Numbered from the stretch's first letter, positions 21,201 through 30,446 are shown. The stretch: DNA of 64,000 bases from Sphingosinithalassobacter sp. CS137 (GCF_014334115.1 NZ_CP060494.1:2696501-2760500), one strand, 5' to 3'. Translations and numbers: made by a program. The notes: generated by a model not told the origin, from the sequence alone.

Positions 21201-22381
21201 GCCTGTTCCTGCGCCGCGAGGGTCTCGCGCTTGATCTTCTTGGCGAGACTCCATTTGTGCACCTCGGTCGGGCCGTCATAAATGCGGAAGGCGCGGATTT
21301 CGCGGAACACCTGCTCGACGATGGTGTCGCCCGAGACGCCGGTGCCGCCCATCACCTGAACACAGCGATCGGCGACGGCGAACAGCAGGTCGGCGACCGC
21401 CACCTTGGTCATCGAGCTTTCGGTGGTGCCGGGCGCGCCCGAATCTAGCACATTGGCGCACCAGTCTATCATCAGCTCGGCCTGTTTCAGCGCGATCCGG
21501 TTTTCGGCGAGCATGAAGCCGACGCCTTCATGGTCGATCAGCATCCTGCCGAATGCGTGGCGCTTCACCGCATAGGCGCAGGCGATTTCGTGCGCACGGG
21601 ACGCCGCGCCGTGCCAGCGCATGCAGTGCGTAAGGCGGGCGGGGGCGAGCCGTACCTGCGCATAGCGAAATCCTTCGCCGACTTCGCCGAGTATCTGATC
21701 GGCCGGCACGCGCAATTTGTCGATAGTGACGATGCTGTGCCCGCCGGGCATCGAACTGTCGATCGTGTCGAGCACGCGTTCGATTCGGATCGCGGGGTCG
21801 GGCAGGTCGACAAGGAACAGAGTCGCGCCTTCCTCGGTCTTCGCCATCACGATGCCCACCGTCGCGCCGTCGGCGCCGGTGATGAACGCCTTGCGCCCTT
21901 CGATCACCCAATGATTGCCGTCGCGCCGCGCGGTCGTTTGCAGCATCGAGGGGTCGGAGCCAGCCCCGCCATCCTCTGCCGGTTCGGTCATGAAGAAGGC
22001 CGAACGCGCCTTGCCGGTCAGCATGGGGGCGAGGAAACGCGCTTTCTGCTCCTCGCTCGCGACCTTGCCGAGCAGGAACATATTGCCCTCGTCAGGCGCA
22101 GCGCCGTTCACTGCCACCGGGCCGAGCGGCGACAGCCCCGCCGCGCGGAACACCATGGCAGTCTCGCCATGTGTCAGGTGGGTGCCATCGTCCAGGATGT
22201 GCGGCGTCATCAGACCCGCCTGCCTCGCCAGATCGCGCAGTTCCGCGACCAGATCCTCGCTCGGTCCGTGCGGCCCGCACCGCGGATCGCGTTCATAGGG
22301 AGCCACCGTTTCGCGGACGAAGACGGCGACACGCTCCGCGATAGCCGGGGCGCGGCTGCTGTTGCCGGTCGGTTCGGTCAT
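21197..22381 (-). CDS. Acyl-CoA dehydrogenase (ACAD10/11-like)
   Basis: This 394-residue protein has FFMTEPAEDGGAGSDPS, YAVKRHAFGRMLIDHEGV, MGGTGVSGDTIVEQVFRE and a C-terminal FRIYDGPTEVHKWSLAKKI. The DGPTEVH ending is typical of the ACAD10/11 group, which works together with an APH-type kinase. The stretch GTHLTHGETAMVF shows an atypical N-terminal domain. The ATG at 22381 overlaps the GST stop (ATGA). Together with the coupled downstream kinase gene it may remove 4-hydroxyacyl-CoAs, a known ACAD11 role; that role here is inference. Confidence 0.88.
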   Translation of the reverse strand: MTEPTGNSSRAPAIAERVAVFVRETVAPYERDPRCGPHGPSEDLVAELRDLARQAGLMTPHILDDGTHLTHGETAMVFRAAGLSPLGPVAVNGAAPDEGNMFLLGKVASEEQKARFLAPMLTGKARSAFFMTEPAEDGGAGSDPSMLQTTARRDGNHWVIEGRKAFITGADGATVGIVMAKTEEGATLFLVDLPDPAIRIERVLDTIDSSMPGGHSIVTIDKLRVPADQILGEVGEGFRYAQVRLAPARLTHCMRWHGAASRAHEIACAYAVKRHAFGRMLIDHEGVGFMLAENRIALKQAELMIDWCANVLDSGAPGTTESSMTKVAVADLLFAVADRCVQVMGGTGVSGDTIVEQVFREIRAFRIYDGPTEVHKWSLAKKIKRETLAAQEQA

Positions 22382-23028
22382 TCCGGGGCGCTCCGGTTGG
22401 TATGGGCGGCGAGCCGGTTGGCACCGCCGAGCTCGACTGCACGCGCATGGGCTGGGCGTGCCTCGATCCGCTCCAGCCAATGCGCGATGGCCGGATAGTC
22501 GCCGCTCAGCGGCATCGCGCGTACCATTTCGCCGATGAAGCTCATCTGGATGTCGGCTGCGGTGAAGTCGCTGCCGACAAGATAGTCGGTCGTTGCCAGC
22601 TGTGTCTCGATATACCCCAGGTGCCGGGCAAGCTCGCTGTCGATCCGCCAGCGCAGAATGTCGGTCTCCCCGCCGAGCGCCGTGACATAGAGGTTGAGCA
22701 TCAGCGGCAGCATCGCCGACCCTTCGGCATAGTGAAGCCACATCTCATAGGCGTCATACTCCGCGCTGCCGACGGGCGGCGTCAGCCGGCCCCCGCCATA
22801 TCGGCGCAGGACGAAGGCGATGATTGCGCCGGACTCGAATACCGTTTGCCCGTCCGCGACCAGCACCGGCGACTTGCCGAGCGGATGCACCGCCTCGAGC
22901 GACGGCGGGGCGAGGCGGGTGGCGGGATCGCGAGCATGCTCGACCAGTTCGTAGGCCAGGCCCAGCTCTTCGAGCAGCCACAGGATACGCAGCGACCGGG
23001 AATGGTTCAGGTGGTGGACGGTGATCAT
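22378..23028 (-). CDS. Glutathione S-transferase
   Basis: This 216-residue GST has an N-terminal thioredoxin-like domain (MITVHHLNHSRSLRILWLLEEL), the cis-Pro/ES glutathione site GKSPVLVADGQTVFESGAII, and a C-terminal helical domain with FTAADIQMSF. Ser10 of NHSRS is a candidate catalytic residue. It sits inside the aldehyde dehydrogenase/crotonase/acyl-CoA dehydrogenase operon, so it may detoxify an electrophilic intermediate such as an enal (inference). Confidence 0.88.
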   Translation of the reverse strand: MITVHHLNHSRSLRILWLLEELGLAYELVEHARDPATRLAPPSLEAVHPLGKSPVLVADGQTVFESGAIIAFVLRRYGGGRLTPPVGSAEYDAYEMWLHYAEGSAMLPLMLNLYVTALGGETDILRWRIDSELARHLGYIETQLATTDYLVGSDFTAADIQMSFIGEMVRAMPLSGDYPAIAHWLERIEARPAHARAVELGGANRLAAHTNRSAPE

Positions 23029-23041
23029 GTCGGCCGGATCC

Positions 23042-23962
23042 TCAGCGATATTCGGGTTCGTCCCACCAGGGGAAGAAATCGGGCATGTCGGCCGAAACGC
23101 GGTTCGGGAAATTCGCCTCGCGCTTCTGAAGGAACGCCGTCACGCCCTCGATCGCATCGGCGCTGCGACCGCGGGCGAGCACGCCGCGGCTGTCGATCCG
23201 GTGCCCCTCCATCGGATGCGCCATGCCCAGGCCCCGCCACAGCATCTGCCGAGTGAGGGCGACCGAGACCGGCGCGGCGTTCGCGGCGATCTCGGTCGCG
23301 ATCGCCTGCGCGGTATCGAGCAGCGCGTCGGCTGGGACGACGTCGCGGACCAGCCCGCCGCCCAGCGCCTCGTCCGCCGGAAAGATGCGCCCGCTGAGTG
23401 TCCAGTCGAGCGCCTGCGCGATTCCGACGATCCGTGGCAGGAACCACATCGAGGCGCCTTCGGGCACAATCCCTCGCCGGGCGAAGACGAAGCCGAATTT
23501 CGCGCGGTCGCTGGCAATGCGAATGTCCATCGGCAGCAGCATCGTCGCGCCGATGCCGACGGCGGCGCCGTTGATCGCGCCGATAACGGGCTTCAGACAT
23601 TCGAAGATGCGCAGTGTCAGCCGCCCGCCATAGTCACGCGCGCTTTCGCCGGCATAGTCGATCGTCCCGTCTGCGCGGATCGGGGAGCCCGGTTGGCCCG
23701 CCGCATCGAACACCTTTGCCCCCATTTCCAGGTCCGCCCCGGCGCAGAATGCGCGCCCCGATCCGGTGACGATGATCGCGCGAACATCGTCGTCGGCATC
23801 GGCGCGATCGAATGCGTCGATCATCTCCTCCATCATCCGGACGGAGTAGACGTTCATCTTGTCCGGGCGATCAAGCGTCAGCGTGGCGACATGATCCGCG
23901 ACTTCGTAGCGGATTTGCTCGTAGGTCATGGCCGCGGTCCGGTCGGTGGTTTCCGCAGTCAT
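23042..23962 (-). CDS. Enoyl-CoA hydratase/isomerase (crotonase) family protein
   Basis: This 306-residue protein has GSGRAFCAGADLEMG (oxyanion hole 1), NGAAVGIGATMLLPMDIRIAS (oxyanion hole 2), and RRGIVPEGASMWFLPRIVG carrying the catalytic-region Glu. It is longer than a minimal hydratase because of a loop after GADLEMGAKVFD and a C-terminal tail. It could hydrate a 2-enoyl-CoA or act on a branched or ring product; the reaction is not determined by sequence. Its ATG overlaps the aldehyde dehydrogenase stop by four bases. Confidence 0.88.
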   Translation of the reverse strand: MTAETTDRTAAMTYEQIRYEVADHVATLTLDRPDKMNVYSVRMMEEMIDAFDRADADDDVRAIIVTGSGRAFCAGADLEMGAKVFDAAGQPGSPIRADGTIDYAGESARDYGGRLTLRIFECLKPVIGAINGAAVGIGATMLLPMDIRIASDRAKFGFVFARRGIVPEGASMWFLPRIVGIAQALDWTLSGRIFPADEALGGGLVRDVVPADALLDTAQAIATEIAANAAPVSVALTRQMLWRGLGMAHPMEGHRIDSRGVLARGRSADAIEGVTAFLQKREANFPNRVSADMPDFFPWWDEPEYR

Positions 23963-25428
23963 TCCGCCGTCTCCGCGGCCGGTGCGGCCTCGGCGTTTTC
24001 GGCGATGATCGGCTTGCGGGCGGTGATGGTCTGCGGGGCGGTGAATTCGAGCAGGCCGTCAATGCCATGCTCCACGCCGATGCCCGACTGCTTGTGCCCG
24101 GCAAAGGGCGTCCAGGGCATCACGTAGAGCGTCTCGTTGATCCAGACGGTTCCGGTTTCGAGCCGCTCGGCGACCGCGACCGCCGCCTCCATGTCGTTCG
24201 ACCAGACCGATCCGGCCAGCCCATAGTCCGAAGCGTTGGCCCGCGCGATCGCCTCGTCCAGATCAGCGTATTTGAGCAGCGGGACGAACGGACCGAACGC
24301 CTCCTCCTGCACCGTGCGGCTGTCCTCCGGCGGATTGTCGACAATGGTGACCGGAATGAAATAGCCGTCGCCCTCCGCCGGCTCGCCGCCGGTCAGGAAG
24401 CGTTCGCCGTTCGCCCGGGCATCGGCGATCAGCGTCTTCACCCGGTCGAATTGCTGCCGGTTTTGAATGGGGCCAAGCATGTTGCCCTCTGCCATGCCGT
24501 CGCCCATCGGCACGCGCTGCGCCACGGCGACGAGCGCGCGGGCAAGCTCGTCATAGATGTCGGCATGGACATAGATGCGCTTGGCGGCGGTGCAGACCTG
24601 GCCCGAATTGGCAAAGGCTGCCCAGAAGAGCGGCTCGGCCACTGTCTCGACATCGACATCGGGCAGGACGATCGCCGCATCGTTGCCGCCCAGTTCGAGC
24701 GTCACGCGCTTCAGCGTCGAGGCGGCGCTTTCCATCACTCGCTTGCCGGTCGCGGTCGACCCGGTGAAGCTGATCTTGTCGATATCGGGATGCGCGGTCA
24801 TCCACGGACCCAGATCGTCGCCACCGCTCACCACGTTGAACACGCCGGGCGGAAGATGTTCTCGCATCGCTTCTCCCAGCTTCAGCATCGTGAGAGGCGT
24901 GAAGGGCGACGGCTTGATCACCAGCGTGTTGCCGGTGAGCAGTGCGCCGCAGATTTTCCAGATGCCGATCATCAGCGGGAAATTCCACGGCACGATCGCG
25001 CCGACCACGCCCAGCGGCACGTGCCGGGTTTCGGACCGGCGTTCGGGCGTTTCTTCGTTCACCGTCACCGGCAGTTCCTGCTGCGCCACCGTCTGCGCCC
25101 AGAATGCCGCACCGCCGACTTCCGGGCCGGTCATGGCGAGCGGGCGTCCCTGTTCGAGTGTGAAGAGTCGCGACATCGCGCCCATATTTGCGCCGATCAC
25201 TTCGCCGATCTTCGCGACTGCCGCGCGGCGTTCGGCTAGCGGCGTCGCACGCCATTTAGGGAAGGCGGCGCGTGCGGCGGCAACGGCATCGTCAAGCTGC
25301 GTGCGGGTGCAGTCGGGCGCCTTGGCCACCAGTCCCTCGGTCGCCGGGTTGAGAACGTCGATCGTTGCATCGCCCGGCACGCCTGCGCCGTCGATCGTCA
25401 TCGTGAAATCGCGCGTGAAATCCACCAT
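23959..25428 (-). CDS. NAD(P)-dependent aldehyde dehydrogenase
   Basis: This 489-residue ALDH-superfamily enzyme has IVPWNFPLM, SFTGSTATGK (cofactor site), the general base Glu in LELGGNDAA, the nucleophile Cys in NSGQVCTAAKR, and EEAFGPFVP. It oxidises an aldehyde to the acid and heads the five-gene minus-strand operon ending at 20139. Within the proposed pathway it would oxidise aldehydes from C=C cleavage or alcohol oxidation before CoA ligation. It is divergent from the thiolase gene, with motif copy d between them. Confidence 0.92.
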   Translation of the reverse strand: MVDFTRDFTMTIDGAGVPGDATIDVLNPATEGLVAKAPDCTRTQLDDAVAAARAAFPKWRATPLAERRAAVAKIGEVIGANMGAMSRLFTLEQGRPLAMTGPEVGGAAFWAQTVAQQELPVTVNEETPERRSETRHVPLGVVGAIVPWNFPLMIGIWKICGALLTGNTLVIKPSPFTPLTMLKLGEAMREHLPPGVFNVVSGGDDLGPWMTAHPDIDKISFTGSTATGKRVMESAASTLKRVTLELGGNDAAIVLPDVDVETVAEPLFWAAFANSGQVCTAAKRIYVHADIYDELARALVAVAQRVPMGDGMAEGNMLGPIQNRQQFDRVKTLIADARANGERFLTGGEPAEGDGYFIPVTIVDNPPEDSRTVQEEAFGPFVPLLKYADLDEAIARANASDYGLAGSVWSNDMEAAVAVAERLETGTVWINETLYVMPWTPFAGHKQSGIGVEHGIDGLLEFTAPQTITARKPIIAENAEAAPAAETAE

Positions 25429-25490
25429 CGCTGCCTCTTCGCGAAGTTTTTCTCGGACGACGTCTAACGCGTTCGGCGAGTCTCGAAAAG

Positions 25491-25514
25491 GTTAGTTATG
25501 CGAGTGATTAAAAT
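25491..25514 (+). promoter_or_regulatory. Shared cluster motif, copy d
   Basis: Plus strand TTAGTTATGCGAGTGATTAA matches the cluster consensus. It lies in the 156-bp divergent gap between the aldehyde dehydrogenase (start 25428) and thiolase (start 25585) genes. Confidence 0.55.
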
Positions 25515-25584
25515 TTCGGTGGCCGATTGAAACCCAGGTGATCCGCTGGTATCGCCGTCCAAACTCGAGAATCGGAGCAGTCTC

Positions 25585-26760
25585 ATGGCACATCCCACAG
25601 CCTATATCGTCGATGCGGTGCGCACTGCGGGTGGCAAGCGCGGCGGCCGACTGGCCGGCTGGCATCCCACCGATCTGGGCGGGGCGGTACTCGACGCGCT
25701 GGTCGATCGTACCGGGATCGACCCTAAGGCGATCGATGATGTGATCATGGGTTGCGTCGGGCAGGCGGGCGAACAGGCGCTGCACGTGGGGCGCAATGCC
25801 GTCCTGTCCTCCAAGCTGCCCGAAAGCGTGCCGGCGGTGACGATCGACCGACAGTGCGGTTCGTCGCAGCAGGCCATGCAGTTCGCGGCGCAGGCAGTTA
25901 TGTCGGGCACGCAGGACGTCGTGATCGCCGCTGGCGTGGAATCGATGACGCGCGTCCCGATGGGATCGACGGTGATGTTCCATGCCGAGAAGGGCATGGG
26001 CACTCCCAAGTCGCCGCGGCAGGAAGAGCGCTACCCCGGCATTCAGTTCAGCCAGTTCCTGGGCGCCGAGATGATCGCGAAGAAGCACGGCTTTTCGAAG
26101 GACGAGCTCGACGCCTTTGCGCTCGAAAGCCACCGTCGCGGCGCGGCCGCGACCGAACGAGGGGACTTCGAAAGCGAAATCCTGGCGCTGGAAATCGAGA
26201 CTCCGCACGGTACCGAACTTCACCGGATCGATGAAGGCATTCGCTTCGACGCGACGATGGAAGGCATTCAGTCGGTCAAGCTGCTCGCGCCTGACGGTGT
26301 GATTACTGCCGCCAATGCAAGTCAGATCTGCGACGGGTCGTCCGGCGTGCTGATCGTGTCCGAAGCTGCGCTGAAAGAGCATGGCTTGACCCCGATCGGG
26401 CGCCTCCACAACCTCACCGTCACGGCGGGCGATCCGGTCATCATGCTCGAGGAGCCACTGTTCGCGACCGACCGGGCGCTGAAGCGCGCCGGAATGAAGA
26501 TCGAGGATATCGACCTCTACGAAGTCAACGAGGCGTTCGCGCCGGTGCCGCTCGCATGGCTGAAGCATACGGGGGCCGATCCGGAGAAGCTGAACGTGAA
26601 CGGCGGTGCGATCGCGCTGGGCCATCCGCTTGGCGCGAGCGGCACGAAGCTGATGGCGACACTGCTCAATGCTCTCGGCAAGCGAGGCAAGAAATACGGA
26701 TTGCAGACGATGTGCGAAGGCGGCGGCGTCGCCAACGTGACCATCGTCGAGCGGCTGTAA
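25585..26760 (+). CDS. Acetyl-CoA acyltransferase (thiolase)
   Basis: This 391-residue thiolase performs the last step of beta-oxidation, releasing acetyl-CoA or propionyl-CoA. The nucleophile is Cys91 in DRQCGSSQQA, and the catalytic His and second Cys are in NGGAIALGHPLGASG and TMCEGGGVAN. Its length and start MAHPTAYIVDAVRTAGG match biosynthetic/degradative thiolases. It leads a plus-strand operon with an SDR and the alpha-methylacyl-CoA racemase. A thiolase plus racemase pairing suits methyl-branched chains, where propionyl-CoA alternates with acetyl-CoA. Confidence 0.92.
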   Translation: MAHPTAYIVDAVRTAGGKRGGRLAGWHPTDLGGAVLDALVDRTGIDPKAIDDVIMGCVGQAGEQALHVGRNAVLSSKLPESVPAVTIDRQCGSSQQAMQFAAQAVMSGTQDVVIAAGVESMTRVPMGSTVMFHAEKGMGTPKSPRQEERYPGIQFSQFLGAEMIAKKHGFSKDELDAFALESHRRGAAATERGDFESEILALEIETPHGTELHRIDEGIRFDATMEGIQSVKLLAPDGVITAANASQICDGSSGVLIVSEAALKEHGLTPIGRLHNLTVTAGDPVIMLEEPLFATDRALKRAGMKIEDIDLYEVNEAFAPVPLAWLKHTGADPEKLNVNGGAIALGHPLGASGTKLMATLLNALGKRGKKYGLQTMCEGGGVANVTIVERL

Positions 26761-26826
26761 AGCGATAGCGACCGGAGCGGGGGCCGGTGTGCCCGCATCG
26801 CAGCGTTTCAGGACAGGAACAGGTTT

Positions 26827-27609
26827 ATGAAACTCGACTCATCGATTGCCGCCGTCGTCACCGGAGGATCTTCGGGGCTGGGCGCGGCGACTGCCCGCGC
26901 GCTTGCCGCCAAGGGCGTGAAGGTCGCGATTTTCGATCTGCAGAAGGAAAAGGGCGAAGCGGTCGCCGCGGAAATCGGCGGCGTCTTCTGCGAGGTGAAC
27001 GTCACCAGCGACGAAAGCGTCGACACCGGGTTCTCGGTCGCGCGCAAGGCCCATGGGCAGGAGCGTATTCTGGTCAACTGTGCAGGCACCGGCAATGCCG
27101 TGAAGACCGCCAGCCGGTCGAAGGAAGACGGCAGCATCAAGCATTTCCCGCTCGATGCGTTCAACTGGGTCATCCAGATCAACCTGGTCGGCACCTTCCG
27201 CTGCATCGCCAAATCTGCGGCCGGCATGCTGACGCTCGATCCGATGGAGGATGGCGAGCGCGGTGCGATCGTCAATACCGCCAGCGTCGCCGCCGAAGAC
27301 GGACAGATCGGGCAGGCCGCCTATTCGGCGTCGAAGGGCGGCGTTGTCGGCATGACATTGCCGATCGCGCGCGACCTGATGAGCGAAGGCGTGCGGGTGA
27401 ACACCATCCTGCCGGGCATTTTCGACACGCCGCTGCTCGCCATGGCGCCGCAGAATGTCAAGGATGCGCTGGCCGCGTCGGTGCCGTTCCCGAAGCGGTT
27501 GGGCCAGCCCGACGAATATGCCGCGCTCGCGCTCTGCATGATCGAAACGGGCTATTTCAACGGCGAGGACGTGCGCCTGGACGGCGGCATCCGCATGGCG
27601 CCGCGCTGA
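26827..27609 (+). CDS. Short-chain dehydrogenase, HSD10/3-hydroxyacyl-CoA dehydrogenase type
   Basis: This 260-residue SDR has TGGSSGLGAATA (cofactor loop), NCAGTG, a Ser in NTASVAAEDGQIGQ and the catalytic YSASKGG. The pattern IGQAAYSASKGGVVGMTLPIARDL and the GIFDTPLL tail closely resemble human HSD17B10 (type II 3-hydroxyacyl-CoA dehydrogenase), which acts on 2-methyl-3-hydroxybutyryl-CoA and steroids. That fits a branched-chain pathway. It follows the thiolase gene by 66 bp. Confidence 0.88.
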   Translation: MKLDSSIAAVVTGGSSGLGAATARALAAKGVKVAIFDLQKEKGEAVAAEIGGVFCEVNVTSDESVDTGFSVARKAHGQERILVNCAGTGNAVKTASRSKEDGSIKHFPLDAFNWVIQINLVGTFRCIAKSAAGMLTLDPMEDGERGAIVNTASVAAEDGQIGQAAYSASKGGVVGMTLPIARDLMSEGVRVNTILPGIFDTPLLAMAPQNVKDALAASVPFPKRLGQPDEYAALALCMIETGYFNGEDVRLDGGIRMAPR

Positions 27610-27616
27610 GCCGGTG

Positions 27617-28639
27617 ATGCACCCGCTGAACGGCGTCCGCATCGTGGAGATGGCGGGGATCGGCCCTGGCCCGTTTTGCGGGATGATGCTCGCGGATCAC
27701 GGGGCGGAGGTGATGTACTGCCACCGCCCCGGCGCCGCGCCCGATCCGCGCGATCCGCTGCTGCGCGGGCGAAGGCCGGTCGAGATCGATCTGAAATCGC
27801 CGGAAGGCGTCGCCAGGATCCGCGAACTGACGGCGCAGGCGGATGGCCTGTTCGAAGGCTTTCGCCCCGGCGTGATGGAACGGCTTGGCCTTGGCCCGGA
27901 CGTGCTGTGCGCGGACAATCCGCGCCTCGTTTTCGGGCGGATGACCGGCTGGGGCCAGACGGGGCCGCTCGCCAATGCTGCGGGGCACGACATCAACTAT
28001 ATCGCTCTTTCCGGCGCACTGCACGCCTTTGGTCGGGCAGGCGGCAAGCCCACGCCGCCGGTGAATGCGGTTGGCGATTTCGGCGGTGGCGGCATGATGA
28101 TGGCCTTTGCCATGGTGTCCGGCATCCTAGGCGCGCGGGCGAGCGGTCTCGGCACCGTGATCGATTGCGCGATGACCGAAGGGTCGGCGCTGCTGATGAA
28201 CATGGTCTGGGGCTTTCGCGAAACGCTGGGCTGGGTGGACGATCGCGGGGTCAACCTGCTCGATACCGGAGCCCACTTCTACGATACGTTCGAGACGGCG
28301 GACGGCAAGCACATCGCGCTTGGTGCGATCGAGCCGCAATTTTATGCGCTCTTCCGGGAGGTTGTGGGGATTGCCGACGACCCCGCATTCGACGCGCAAA
28401 TGGATCGCACCGCCTGGCCGGACCTGAAGCAGCGGCTCGATACCTTGTTTCTGACCAGGACGCGCGACGAATGGTGTTCGCTGCTCGAGGGCACCGATGC
28501 CTGTTTCGCGCCAGTCCTGTCGATGAGCGAAGCGCCCGATCATCCGCACAATGCGGCGCGAGGCTCCTTCATCGAGCGCGCGGGCGTGGTGCAGCCCGGC
28601 CCGGCGCCGCGCTTCGATCCGCCGCCCGCCACGGAGTAA
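27617..28639 (+). CDS. Alpha-methylacyl-CoA racemase
   Basis: This 340-residue protein belongs to the CoA-transferase family III fold, but the signature is that of alpha-methylacyl-CoA racemase: GHDINY with His124, VGDFGGGGM with Asp154, and GAIEPQFY with Glu239. These match His126, Asp156 and Glu241 of the mycobacterial racemase MCR at a constant offset of two. The enzyme interconverts 2R- and 2S-methylacyl-CoA so that branched chains can enter beta-oxidation. ATG 27617 is preceded by an in-frame GTG at 27614. It directly follows the HSD10-like gene in the thiolase operon. Confidence 0.88.
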   Translation: MHPLNGVRIVEMAGIGPGPFCGMMLADHGAEVMYCHRPGAAPDPRDPLLRGRRPVEIDLKSPEGVARIRELTAQADGLFEGFRPGVMERLGLGPDVLCADNPRLVFGRMTGWGQTGPLANAAGHDINYIALSGALHAFGRAGGKPTPPVNAVGDFGGGGMMMAFAMVSGILGARASGLGTVIDCAMTEGSALLMNMVWGFRETLGWVDDRGVNLLDTGAHFYDTFETADGKHIALGAIEPQFYALFREVVGIADDPAFDAQMDRTAWPDLKQRLDTLFLTRTRDEWCSLLEGTDACFAPVLSMSEAPDHPHNAARGSFIERAGVVQPGPAPRFDPPPATE

Positions 28640-28717
28640 CACTGGCGTCGCGCGATCGCCTTGCTGGCGCGGGGCGATGGCACTGCTCGTCTGCAGACTG
28701 GGATCGGGTGAGGGGGA

Positions 28718-28740
28718 GGGGCGCCGCTGAACGGCGCCCC
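28718..28740. terminator. Perfect 9-bp hairpin between convergent genes
   Basis: GGGGCGCCG, a 5-nt loop and CGGCGCCCC form a perfect stem in the 111-bp gap between the convergent racemase and acyl-CoA ligase genes. No T-tract is present, so it is only a candidate bidirectional terminator. Confidence 0.55.
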
Positions 28741-28750
28741 CGCCACCGCC

Positions 28751-30364
28751 TCAATTCACGCCGCGGTCGCGCCCTTCCCAATAGGGATCGCGCAGTGCCC
28801 GGCGCATCACTTTGCCCGATGCCGTGCGGGGAAGGGCATCGACGAAATCGACGGTCTTCGGCACCTTGAACCCGGCAATCCTGCCCTTGGCATAAGCGAT
28901 GATATCGTCGGCATTCGCATCGCTGCCCGATTTGGGCACGACGACGGCCTTCACCGCTTCGCCCCATTTCGCATCGGGTACGCCGAATACTGCGACTTCC
29001 TGCACCGCCGGGTGGCCGTAGATCGCGCTTTCCACTTCCGCCGGATAGACGTTTTCCGCGCCGGTGCAGATCATGTCTTTGAACCGGTCGTGAATGTAGA
29101 GATAGCCGTCTTCGTCGAGATAGCCGGCGTCGCCGGTCCGCAGCCACCCGTCATTGTCGACCGTTTCGGAGGTCGCGTCGTCTCGGTTCCAGTAACCGAC
29201 CATGTTCGCGACCGAGCGGGTTTCGACCTCGCCGACTTCGCGCGGCGGCAGTACACTGCGCTCCTGCGGATGGACGATGCGGATTTCGACCCCCGGCATC
29301 GGAAGCCCGGCCGAGCGCATCCGCTCGTTGCCCGCCGCGTCGTGGTCCTCGGGCGGCAGGTAGACGATCGTGCCGCAGGTTTCGGTCATGCCATATTGCT
29401 GGGCGAAGCCGCATTTGAACACCTCGGTCGCCTCGCGCAGCAGGTCGAGCGCGATCGGCGAGGCGCCGTAGAGAATATGCCGCAGCTTCGGAAATTCGAG
29501 CTCGCGAACGTTCGGCATCATCAGCAGCATCTGGATCGCCGTGGGGACGAGGAACATCTTGGAGATGCCGTCCTTCGCCATCGCTTCCAGAACCTGGGCG
29601 GGCAGGAAATCGCGGTGCACGATCGTCGTCGCGCCGTTGAAATAGCCGACGATAGCCCAGCCGACCCCGCCGATATGGCCCAGCGGCAGCGCGACCAGAT
29701 TGACGTCGTCCTCCAGCCACTCGTTCCACGGCATCGGCACGCCCATCGCATCGCGCCGGCCGCTCAGGATGTTGCGATGGCTGAGCATCACGCCCTTGGG
29801 TTTGCCGGTGGTCCCGGATGTGTAGAGCTGAAGTGCGACGTCGCCCGGATCGACCTCGATATCGGGCGCCGAGCTGTCCGCCGCATCGCGCCACTCGGCA
29901 AAGCCTGGCAGATCGCTTCCCGGCTCCATCGCGATGCACTTGTCGACACCGGGCAGCGCGCAATATTCGGACGCGCGCTCGAACTGGTCGGCCGCGAGGA
30001 ACAGCAGGCGTGTGTCGGAATCGTCGAACACCTGGATGATTTCCCGTGCGGCGAGGCGCCACTGTGCCGGAACCATCACCATTCCCGCCTTCGCGACTCC
30101 GAACATCAGTTCGAAGAAGCTGTCGAGCGCCTTGCCGACGAAACCGACGCGAGCGCCCGGCTTCAGCCCCTCGGCCAGCAGCGCATTGGCGACTCGATTC
30201 GCCCGGGCATCGAGCGTCGCCCAACTGGTTTCCGTCCCTTCGAAACAGGTAGCGGTTTTCAGCGGTCGTCGTGAGGCATGGTAGGCGGGGATGTCCCCCA
30301 GCCGAGGCATCGCATCGAAATCGATCGCCTGATCCACCCGCGTCCTCTGCGTCGCTTCGCCCAT
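28751..30364 (-). CDS. AMP-forming acyl-CoA ligase
   Basis: This 537-residue member of the ANL superfamily activates a carboxylic acid with ATP and CoA. Motif A3 LYTSGTTGKPKGVML, A5 QQYGMTETCG, A7 WLRTGDAGYLDEDGYLYIHDR and the C-terminal catalytic Lys in PRTASGKVMRR are intact. The pocket-lining segment VALPLGHIGGVGWAI is small-residue-rich, consistent with a bulky acid (inference). The promoter gap carries motif copy e. It would supply the CoA ester for the racemase and dehydrogenases around it. Confidence 0.92.
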   Translation of the reverse strand: MGEATQRTRVDQAIDFDAMPRLGDIPAYHASRRPLKTATCFEGTETSWATLDARANRVANALLAEGLKPGARVGFVGKALDSFFELMFGVAKAGMVMVPAQWRLAAREIIQVFDDSDTRLLFLAADQFERASEYCALPGVDKCIAMEPGSDLPGFAEWRDAADSSAPDIEVDPGDVALQLYTSGTTGKPKGVMLSHRNILSGRRDAMGVPMPWNEWLEDDVNLVALPLGHIGGVGWAIVGYFNGATTIVHRDFLPAQVLEAMAKDGISKMFLVPTAIQMLLMMPNVRELEFPKLRHILYGASPIALDLLREATEVFKCGFAQQYGMTETCGTIVYLPPEDHDAAGNERMRSAGLPMPGVEIRIVHPQERSVLPPREVGEVETRSVANMVGYWNRDDATSETVDNDGWLRTGDAGYLDEDGYLYIHDRFKDMICTGAENVYPAEVESAIYGHPAVQEVAVFGVPDAKWGEAVKAVVVPKSGSDANADDIIAYAKGRIAGFKVPKTVDFVDALPRTASGKVMRRALRDPYWEGRDRGVN

Positions 30365-30403
30365 TCAGCCTCTCCAGATTGCCCGGGATTGGATCCCGTC
30401 GCT

Positions 30404-30426
30404 ACGCATTAATTACTTAAATAACG
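30404..30426 (-). promoter_or_regulatory. Shared cluster motif, copy e
   Basis: On the minus strand this reads TTATTTAAGTAATTAATGCG, matching most of the cluster consensus. It lies between the acyl-CoA ligase start (30364) and the TetR gene stop (30447). Confidence 0.5.
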
Positions 30427-30446
30427 CAGAGAGGGCAAGCCAGCGG

